From: Bacillota bacterium
GTDB lineage: Bacteria > Bacillota > Clostridia > Christensenellales > SZUA-584
Length of the DNA stretch: 12,353 nucleotides
Reading direction: 5' to 3'
Assembly (NCBI GenBank): GCA_023396555.1
Contig: JAEWWC010000003.1
Coordinates: forward strand, 1 to 12,353
Below the pieces are notes generated by a model. It was not told where the DNA came from, made no database searches, and saw nothing but the letters and a program-made list of their open reading frames with translations. Positions 6,751-12,353 of the stretch are shown here, piece by piece (the stretch's first letter is position 1; every line of letters starts with the position of its first letter). The translations under genes and the position numbers were made by a program.

Positions 6751-9700
6751 ATGTATCCAAAAAATATTGCCTTTGCGGTCTTAACGCTCGCGGAAGTGGC
6801 GGTGCTGGCTGCGCGGCACATGCAGATGGCACCTCATCCCTCTTTCGTCCCACGCCGCACTGTGATGCATCAGCCGCAGGCGGCGATAACGGCGCTCCCC
6901 CATGGCTATATGCATACAGCGCCGGCATCCGATCCGGCAGCGGCTCAGGCTGAACAGCTGGTGCCAGCCGCTAAAGCCGTACACGACGCACAGTCCAGGC
7001 TGGCTGGGAACACCGTACAAGCCATACAGGTGGCACAGGTAGCTGTTGAGACGGCGAAGCTGGTAGTACGGCAGGTAGCTAAAAAAGCAGCGGAGCGGGC
7101 AGCACGGCAGACAGCTGTTGAGACGGCGGAGCGGGAAGCACGGCAGGCAGCTGCTGAGATGGCGGAGCGGGAAGCACGGCAGGCAGCTGCTGAGACGGCG
7201 GAGCGGGAAGCACGGCAGGCAGCCGCCGAGGCGGCGGAGCGGGAAGTACGGCAGGCAGCTGTTGAGGCGGCGGAGCGGGAAGCACGGCAGGCAGCTGCAG
7301 ATGCAGCAAAGCGGGAGGCACGGCAGGCCGTTGTTGCGGCAGCGCAGCGGGTAGTACGGCAGGCAGCTAATAAAGCGGCAGAGCGGGCAGCCCGGTATGC
7401 TGCGCTGAAAGAGGCAGGGCAGGCAGCCCGTCAGGCGGCTGTTGAGGCAGCAGAACAGGCAGCCCATCAGGCGGCTGTTGAGGCGGCGCAGATCGCCGAA
7501 GCCACTGCGCGAGTCATGGGCTCTGAGCCATCCGTACAGGTTGCGGAGACGGTGCAGGAACAGATCGTCGAAACCATCGCACAGGCTGTGCCGCAGGAAA
7601 TGGCGAAGCAGGCAACACAAGCTTTGCAGGCGGAATTGCCCCCTGTCATCGCGCAGACCGCGGTGAAGACGCTGGAGGAGAAAACGGCGCTGGCACAAAA
7701 GAGCCACATACCCAAGCAGAACCCAGCTCCGGTTGCAGCAGCAGTATCTGCACCTCAGACAGCACCGGTTGCAGCAGCTGTGCCTGCGTCCCAGACGGCC
7801 CCGGTTACAGCGGCAGCTCCTGCGCCCCGGACGGCTCCGGTTACAGCATCAGCGCCTCAGACGGCTCCGGCGACAGCGGCACCGGCTGCCGTGCCCCCGG
7901 CGGCTGTTCTAGCAGTGGGCGCATTCGGCGTTCCGTCCACGCTGCATTTCTGTACGGTGGCCGGCAGCTCATATCTGTTCAAGGTGACCACGCTGTATCG
8001 CTCTCTTGAAGCACACTCCAGCGACTTCATGCTCTACGTATGCTGCATTGACGACGAGACGCAGGCCGCGCTCGAAAAGCTTCACCTGCCTCGCTGCATT
8101 GCCGTATCGGTGGACGCGCTGGGCGACAGCGGGCTGGCCGAACTGCGCAGTCAGCGCAGTACCAGCGAGTTCTGCTGGACGCTCAAGAGCCACTTCCTGC
8201 TGTGGCTGCTCAACGAGAAGGGGCTGCACGAAGCGGTATATCTGGACAGCGACATCGCCTTCTTCTCCGACCCGAAGCGGCTGTACGACGACTGGGGCAA
8301 TGCGTCCGTGTATCTGTGCCGCCAGCGCGATCTGGACTGGGTGGAGCAAAAATACGGCAAATATCAGGCGGGCGTAATCGGCTTTAAGAATGACGAGCAA
8401 GGCGTGGCGGCTGTGCGCTGGTGGCGCGATAAGTGCCGCGCATGGTGCTTCGCCGCACCGGACACCGGCCAGTACGGCGACCAGAAGTATCTGGACGACA
8501 TACCCGCGCTGTTCCGCTCCGTCCGGGTATCCACGCACCGCGGCATCGATGCGGCACCGTGGAACACGGTATACAACAACAACTACCCCATCTCCGTGTC
8601 GGGCAGCGAGATCAGGATAGACGGCGACCCGCTGGTGGCTTACCACTTCGCGTGCCTGGACGTGATCGACGAGCAGCACTTCGACTTGTGGAACCTATCC
8701 GGCATTTCTATCGGTCAGACGATCAGCAACGCCATCTACGTGCCGTATCTGGCGCAGCTGCGTAAGAGCATCACGGAGGTGCATGCCAAAACGGGCGGGC
8801 GGTACTACTCGCGCAAGACATTCGGCGACGCGAGGACGCCATATATCTACTCCGACAAGAACCTGTCCATCAGCCACTGGGACGGCATGTTTGGTTTTTG
8901 CACCATCGCCAGCAAACAGTACGCGTCGCGGACGCTCGCACTATATAGTTCACTCGAAAAGCACGCGGGCAACTTCCACATCTGGGTCTGCTGTATGGAC
9001 GACATGGCTTATGGGATACTGTCCTCCTTCAACCTCGAGAAAGCCACGCTGGTCAAAGTTTCTGACGTGGAAACGGCAGAGGTCAGGGCGACGCGCACGT
9101 CCAAGAAGCTGTATGAATACTGCTGGACGATGAAGCCGCTGCTGTGCCAGTATGTGTTCCAAAACTACAACATTTCACGGCTGCTCTACTGCGACGCGGA
9201 TATGTACTTCTTTGCGAGCCCGCAGGCAATTCATAACGAATGGCGGCGCTATGAGACGTATCTCAATCTGCAGCGCGGCTCAGCGCAGCTGGAAGCGGTG
9301 CACGGCATGTATCAGGCGGGGCTGATCGGCTTCAGCAAGGCTGCCGAATCGCTGCGGACTCTGAACTGGTGGGCGCAGCAGTGCACAGCGTGGTGTTACG
9401 ACAACCACGACGACCACAGCCGCTGGGGCGACCAGAAATACCTGACGCAGATGCCCAACCTGTTTACCTCCATTAAGGTGAACAACCGTTATGGCCTGCT
9501 GGCCGCGCCCTGGAACATCGTAATGAACAACTCCAAGGACCTGCCGGTGCATACCGACGCGGGCGGCACGGTATGGATCGGCGACGAGGCGCTGACGTGC
9601 TTCCATTTCGGCAGCATCAACGTGCTGAGTGACAGCGCGTTCGACCTGTGGAAGCACGAGCCGCTGAACTTCGACCCGGCCATCATCGAGAGCATATACA

Positions 9701-9813
9701 AACCGTACCTCGCCCACCTGCGCGGCATCTACGGCGAGATCAGGGCCAAAGGGTTTGACACCGCCGGTCTGTTTGAAAGCGGCTCGGGCGCGCAGAATCC
9801 CTTCTCGCTGTGA
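6751..9813 (+). CDS. Large tandem glycosyltransferase-like protein with helical repeats
   Basis: About 1020 residues from ATG 6751. Layout: hydrophobic N-terminal stretch (6-21); twelve 12-residue Ala/Glu/Arg repeats (99-242); further helical sequence; Pro/Ala linker with 12-residue repeats (326-371); then two homologous GT-A-like domains at about 396-700 and 713-1004. Each domain has an N-terminal FCT(V/I)A strand, a CWT(L/M)K block, a metal-binding DxD (D499-S-D501 and D815-A-D817), YQAG(V/I/L)IGF, GDQKY (576 and 893), an APWN motif and a C-terminal PYLA-LR helix. The pattern resembles bacterial GT8-like sugar transferases, so transfer of a nucleotide-activated sugar is likely; donor and acceptor are unknown. 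It lies between CDP-sugar genes, 16 bases before the SDR gene. The start is uncertain: the same frame is open back to ATG 6526 (1095 residues). The N-terminal stretch may be a membrane anchor or simply hydrophobic. Confidence 0.75.
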   Translation: MYPKNIAFAVLTLAEVAVLAARHMQMAPHPSFVPRRTVMHQPQAAITALPHGYMHTAPASDPAAAQAEQLVPAAKAVHDAQSRLAGNTVQAIQVAQVAVETAKLVVRQVAKKAAERAARQTAVETAEREARQAAAEMAEREARQAAAETAEREARQAAAEAAEREVRQAAVEAAEREARQAAADAAKREARQAVVAAAQRVVRQAANKAAERAARYAALKEAGQAARQAAVEAAEQAAHQAAVEAAQIAEATARVMGSEPSVQVAETVQEQIVETIAQAVPQEMAKQATQALQAELPPVIAQTAVKTLEEKTALAQKSHIPKQNPAPVAAAVSAPQTAPVAAAVPASQTAPVTAAAPAPRTAPVTASAPQTAPATAAPAAVPPAAVLAVGAFGVPSTLHFCTVAGSSYLFKVTTLYRSLEAHSSDFMLYVCCIDDETQAALEKLHLPRCIAVSVDALGDSGLAELRSQRSTSEFCWTLKSHFLLWLLNEKGLHEAVYLDSDIAFFSDPKRLYDDWGNASVYLCRQRDLDWVEQKYGKYQAGVIGFKNDEQGVAAVRWWRDKCRAWCFAAPDTGQYGDQKYLDDIPALFRSVRVSTHRGIDAAPWNTVYNNNYPISVSGSEIRIDGDPLVAYHFACLDVIDEQHFDLWNLSGISIGQTISNAIYVPYLAQLRKSITEVHAKTGGRYYSRKTFGDARTPYIYSDKNLSISHWDGMFGFCTIASKQYASRTLALYSSLEKHAGNFHIWVCCMDDMAYGILSSFNLEKATLVKVSDVETAEVRATRTSKKLYEYCWTMKPLLCQYVFQNYNISRLLYCDADMYFFASPQAIHNEWRRYETYLNLQRGSAQLEAVHGMYQAGLIGFSKAAESLRTLNWWAQQCTAWCYDNHDDHSRWGDQKYLTQMPNLFTSIKVNNRYGLLAAPWNIVMNNSKDLPVHTDAGGTVWIGDEALTCFHFGSINVLSDSAFDLWKHEPLNFDPAIIESIYKPYLAHLRGIYGEIRAKGFDTAGLFESGSGAQNPFSL
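7045..7476 (+). repeat. Tandem 36-bp repeat, twelve in-frame units
   Basis: Twelve consecutive 36-base units encode 12-residue blocks of the type (A/V)E-x-AEREARQAA, with a degraded thirteenth unit to 7512. Units 3-7 (7117-7296) are nearly identical in DNA, differing at only a few positions; units at both ends have drifted. Units 8-12 lose most Glu residues but keep Ala and Arg/Gln. The length is a multiple of three, so gain or loss of units keeps the reading frame. Confidence 0.9.
7726..7863 (+). repeat. Pro/Ala linker repeat in the glycosyltransferase gene
   Basis: Three 12-residue units beginning APV (APVAAAVSAPQT and two variants) and a shortened 10-residue unit follow each other, then an irregular Pro/Ala tail. 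The DNA copies are less alike than in the upstream 36-bp array. The composition suggests an extended flexible linker joining the helical part to the first catalytic domain. Confidence 0.8.
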
Positions 9814-9829
9814 CGGGAGGGTTATTGCG

Positions 9830-10786
9830 ATGGCTCATACTGATTTAAGCGGTGGGCGTTACCTGGTGACGGGCGGCGGCGGCTTTGTGGGATACCACCT
9901 CGTCCGCCGGCTGCTTTCGCTCGGCGCGCATGTATCGGTAATCGAACCTTCCCCCGCCGTACCGTGGCGGCTGGACGATGTAGCCGGTCAGATATCGCTG
10001 TATGCGGCGGACGTGACGGACGCGCAGGCGGTGGCGGACGTGCTGGACGCCGTACGCCCCGACGGCGTATTCCACCTCGCGGCGTATGGCGTGAATTCGG
10101 CGGATCAGGACATTCGCGAGGCGCTGCGCGTCAACGTGCTGGGCATGCTCAGCGTGCTGGACGCGATGAAGAGGTGCGGCTGTGAACGCATTGTAGCGAT
10201 GGGCAGCGGCGCGGAATACGGCGTCCACGAAGGCCCCATTGCGGAGAGTGACCCGTTGCGACCGGAAAGCATATACGGCAGCACCAAGGCGGCGGCCACT
10301 GTGGTGGCGCACCAATATGCGCGGCAACATGGCATCGGCATCGTCACGCTGCGCCCCTTCGGCATTTACGGCGAAGCGGAACCGCGCCACAAGCTGTTCT
10401 GCGAGGTGATACTGACGCTGATGGACGGACGCCCGCTGGAGCTGACGCCCGGCGGGCAGTGCCGCGACTACTGCCACGCGGCAGACATCGCGGCAGCGCT
10501 CACCGCGTGCATGGCGGACACGTCGCTGCGGGACGATATCTTCAACGCGGGCTCTGGCGAGCTGCGAGCGCTGAAGGAATACGTGGAGCTGATCCGCCGT
10601 CGGGTGGATTCTCAGAGCGACGTGCGTTATGGCGCGCTGCCTTACCGCAAAGACGAGGTGTTCGCGCCCGCACCGGATACGCGGCTGATCCGCGAGCGGC
10701 TGGGCTGGAAACCCGTCATCAGCCTTGAGCAGGGGCTGGACAGAACAGTGGACTGGTTCCGTGCCCACCGCGGCTTGTACCGCTGA
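9830..10786 (+). CDS. NAD(P)-dependent sugar epimerase/reductase (extended SDR family)
   Basis: A 318-residue protein of the extended short-chain dehydrogenase/reductase family. The nucleotide-binding motif is TGGGGFVG at 14-21, an HLAA strand follows at 82-85, the catalytic serine lies in the MGSGAEYG region near 124-131, and the YxxxK pair is Tyr149/Lys153 (YGSTK). RPFGIYG and FNAGSG are typical of the sugar-epimerase branch. ATG at 9830 was chosen because GGGAGG lies 9 bases upstream; an open extension to 9755 runs back into the preceding gene. It starts 16 bases after that gene. Next to rfbF and rfbG the likely substrate is CDP-4-keto-6-deoxyglucose, reduced or epimerised at C4, as in abequose/paratose synthase-type enzymes. 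That specificity is inference from context only. Confidence 0.85.
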   Translation: MAHTDLSGGRYLVTGGGGFVGYHLVRRLLSLGAHVSVIEPSPAVPWRLDDVAGQISLYAADVTDAQAVADVLDAVRPDGVFHLAAYGVNSADQDIREALRVNVLGMLSVLDAMKRCGCERIVAMGSGAEYGVHEGPIAESDPLRPESIYGSTKAAATVVAHQYARQHGIGIVTLRPFGIYGEAEPRHKLFCEVILTLMDGRPLELTPGGQCRDYCHAADIAAALTACMADTSLRDDIFNAGSGELRALKEYVELIRRRVDSQSDVRYGALPYRKDEVFAPAPDTRLIRERLGWKPVISLEQGLDRTVDWFRAHRGLYR

Positions 10787-10817
10787 CGAAACTCATATTT
10801 ATTTTTGGGAGGCGTTT

Positions 10818-11891
10818 ATGACCGCATCGAATTTAGAGCATCTTTCTGGCAAACGCATACTGGTGACCGGCCATACCGGCTTCAAGGGCGCGTGGCTCAC
10901 CATCTGGCTCTGCGCTTTGGGTGCGGAGGTAACGGGTTACAGCCTGGAGCCCGAGTACCCAAACGGCGTGTTCGCGCTGTCCGGAGTGCAGCACAGCATC
11001 CGGCACATTACCGGAGATATCCGGGACTCCGGGGCACTCCATTCCGCATTCCTCGAAGCGCAGCCGGACGCGGTGCTGCATCTGGCCGCGCAGCCGCTAG
11101 TGCTGCGCGCTTACCGCGATCCGCGGTATACCTACGACGTGAACGTGATGGGCACTCTGAACGTTCTGGAAGAAATACGTAACAGCAGTAGCTGCCGCGC
11201 AGGCCTCATCATCACCAGCGACAAGTGCTACGAAAACAGGGAGTGGGTCTATGGCTACCGCGAGACGGACCGGGTCGGCGGCTCGGACATCTACTCTTCC
11301 AGCAAGGGCTGCTGCGAGCTGCTGGTTCACGCGTGGCGGCACACGTATCTGCCCGAAGAAGACTATGCCACGCACGGCAAGCTGCTGGTCACCGCGCGGG
11401 CCGGCAACGTGCTGGGCGGCGGTGACTGGGCGGCGGACCGTATCGTGCCCGACTGCATACGGGCGTTGTCCGCGGGCGAGACCATTACGCTGCGCCGTCC
11501 TCAGTCGGTGCGTCCGTGGCAGCACGTGCTGGACCCGCTGATGGGTTACCTTAAGCTGGCGGCGCGCGCGCTGGACGGCGACACTGCCGTATCCGGCGCG
11601 TGGAACTTCGGCCCCGACCCAGGCGGGCTCGTCACAGTGGAGCATCTCGTACAAAAGCTGATCGCCGCTTGGGGCGGCGGTAGCTACGTCTGCGACCCGG
11701 ACGCGAGCCGGGTGCCCGAAACCAGCCTGCTGAACCTCGATTCCGGTAAGGCGCGGCACTTACTCGGATGGCATTCCGTCTGGGGCGTGGATGATACGGT
11801 GCAAAAGACGGTGGAATGGTATAAAAATTACGCCAGCTCGAATGTGCTGGCGCTGTGCCTGTCTCAGATAAGCGAATATATGCGCGGCTGA
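10818..11891 (+). CDS. rfbG: CDP-glucose 4,6-dehydratase
   Basis: A 357-residue extended SDR enzyme that converts CDP-glucose to CDP-4-keto-6-deoxyglucose, the committed step of CDP-deoxysugar synthesis. Distinctive RfbG features are TGHTGFKG at 17-24 with the following AWLTIWL helix, LHLAAQPLVLRAY (87-99), TSDKCYEN (133-140), Tyr159/Lys163 (YSSSK), ARAGNVLGGGDWA, and RPQSVRPWQHVLDPL. The length equals that of known family members. The start is ATG 10818, with GGGAGG 5 bases upstream; the longer open frame from 10725 overlaps the previous gene's end. It begins 31 bases after the SDR gene and is the last gene of the cluster, followed by a group of hairpins. Confidence 0.93.
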   Translation: MTASNLEHLSGKRILVTGHTGFKGAWLTIWLCALGAEVTGYSLEPEYPNGVFALSGVQHSIRHITGDIRDSGALHSAFLEAQPDAVLHLAAQPLVLRAYRDPRYTYDVNVMGTLNVLEEIRNSSSCRAGLIITSDKCYENREWVYGYRETDRVGGSDIYSSSKGCCELLVHAWRHTYLPEEDYATHGKLLVTARAGNVLGGGDWAADRIVPDCIRALSAGETITLRRPQSVRPWQHVLDPLMGYLKLAARALDGDTAVSGAWNFGPDPGGLVTVEHLVQKLIAAWGGGSYVCDPDASRVPETSLLNLDSGKARHLLGWHSVWGVDDTVQKTVEWYKNYASSNVLALCLSQISEYMRG

Positions 11892-11928
11892 AGCCATCGT
11901 TGGCTGTTGGTTGGTAAGTTCTAAGACC

Positions 11929-12017
11929 TTGAGGGGGCTGCCCTCAAACTCCTTCTCAAGGAATTAGTCCTTGAGAATCCCATCCGGAAAATGCCTTTGC
12001 GAAGGCATTTTCCGGAT
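11929..12017. repeat. Three-hairpin intergenic element
   Basis: Three stem-loops lie one after another: a 7-bp stem at 11929-11947 (TTGAGGG/CCCTCAA), a 10-bp stem at 11953-11977 (TTCTCAAGGA/TCCTTGAGAA) and a perfect 16-bp stem at 11982-12017. The first two share the CTTGAG/CTCAAG core. This density of structure looks like a dispersed intergenic repeat that also serves as a terminator, though only one copy is in the window. Confidence 0.5.
11982..12017. terminator. Strong hairpin between rfbG and the convergent kinase gene
   Basis: A perfect 16-bp stem with a TGCG loop lies between two convergent genes, about 90 bases after the rfbG stop. There is no T-run after the stem on either strand, so it is not a standard intrinsic terminator. 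A role in stopping or protecting both transcripts is inferred from position and stability. Confidence 0.45.
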
Positions 12018-12080
12018 AATACATCTCATTGGCATAAGTAGCTCAAAGACGAAGGGCATAGGCCTATGTCAGGCGTTACC

Positions 12081-12353
12081 CTACTCGCGAAGCCGCATGG
12101 CGAAATCCGCCAGCCCCGCTTCGAAGTTGACACCGAAGCGGACGTCGGTGCCCGCCGCTCGCGTACGCAGTATGCTCTCGACCGTCAGCGTAATCGCTGC
12201 CTGTGCAGCTTCAGCGAGGCTTAGACCAGTGAGCACGCCGGCCAGCAGCGCGCTCGCGAACAGGTCGCCTGTGCCGTGGTAATAGCCTTCGATGCGGCTG
12301 GACATCAGGTATGTGACTGCACCGTTTTCGCACACGGCGGCGCCCAACTCCTC
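12081..12353 (-). CDS. Pyridoxamine kinase-like protein, partial (C-terminal part)
   Basis: The last 90 residues of a ribokinase-fold kinase; the N-terminal part lies beyond the right edge. The frame is open to the edge, and no ATG start is visible. The key segment GYYHGTGDLFASALLAG contains GTGD, with the catalytic aspartate and anion hole of the ribokinase/PfkB-type kinases. The preceding histidine and the SLAEAAQAAITLTVESI helix resemble the pyridoxal/pyridoxamine kinases of Firmicutes, which phosphorylate B6 vitamers in the salvage route to PLP. A hydroxymethylpyrimidine kinase of the ThiD type is a less likely alternative. It is convergent with rfbG, and no link with the sugar cluster is apparent. 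Confidence 0.75.
   Translation of the reverse strand, partial: EELGAAVCENGAVTYLMSSRIEGYYHGTGDLFASALLAGVLTGLSLAEAAQAAITLTVESILRTRAAGTDVRFGVNFEAGLADFAMRLRE

Noticed and set aside
7045..7512. Array of about 36-base units considered as a CRISPR array
   Set aside because: Units abut with no unique spacers and encode an unbroken protein repeat in frame with the GT domains.
6781..7707. Long minus-strand open frame (308 codons) rich in Cys, Leu and Pro opposite the repeat region
   Set aside because: It arises from reading the 36-bp repeat on the other strand. Similar open frames appear in other frames over the same array. It has no ribosome site or family resemblance, and the plus frame continues into recognisable GT domains.
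9755..9829. N-terminal extension of the SDR gene, and likewise 10725-10817 for rfbG and 5686-5700 for rfbF
   Set aside because: Each extension overlaps the preceding gene or the ribosome site and adds residues before the family's normal N-terminus. Well-placed GGGAGG sites support the shorter starts.
9845..10768. Minus-strand open frame of 307 codons opposite the SDR gene
   Set aside because: The plus-strand frame shows the TGGGGFVG and YGSTK motifs of a real enzyme. The antisense frame has no recognisable motif and reflects GC-rich codon use.

Overview
The window looks like chromosomal DNA from a fairly GC-rich member of the Firmicutes, probably class Clostridia. This rests on the gene families present: two small proteins related to the activators of 2-hydroxyacyl-CoA dehydratase, a feoA-feoB pair followed by a tiny cysteine-rich FeoB-associated membrane protein, and a pyridoxamine-kinase-like protein. 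Strong AGGAGG-type ribosome binding sites fit too. No rRNA, tRNA, transposase, integrase or CRISPR array was seen. The species cannot be named from the sequence.

Left part (1-5371, all on the minus strand). Read in the direction of transcription, the order is: a feo promoter with operator-like inverted repeats, feoA, feoB, a 56-residue FeoB-associated protein, and a hairpin terminator. Next come a phosphotriesterase-superfamily metal hydrolase with its own hairpin terminator, a DUF2229-type activase-related protein, and a second activase/dehydratase-like protein with a TTG start that runs off the left edge. The feo genes form a ferrous-iron uptake unit. The two Cys-rich proteins at the left edge overlap by 59 bases and are probably translated together.

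Right part (5701-11891, plus strand). This is a four-gene nucleotide-sugar and glycan cluster. It holds an rfbF-like glucose-1-phosphate cytidylyltransferase, a very large two-domain glycosyltransferase-like protein, an NAD(P)-dependent sugar epimerase/reductase of the SDR family, and an rfbG-like CDP-glucose 4,6-dehydratase. A reasonable reading is that RfbF makes CDP-glucose, RfbG turns it into CDP-4-keto-6-deoxyglucose, the SDR enzyme reduces or epimerises that, and the glycosyltransferase protein moves the sugar (or another one) to an acceptor. No rfbH-type 3-dehydrase is in the window, so a 6-deoxyhexose is a more economical guess than a 3,6-dideoxyhexose.

The most unusual object is the glycosyltransferase-like protein, about 1020 residues. 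It has a short hydrophobic N-terminus, twelve 12-residue Ala/Glu/Arg helical repeats, a helical stretch, a Pro/Ala linker with its own 12-residue repeat, and then two tandem GT-A-like domains that each keep a DxD motif. Its start codon is uncertain.

Right end. A run of three adjacent hairpins lies between rfbG and a convergent minus-strand gene. That gene, cut by the right edge, looks like a pyridoxamine kinase.
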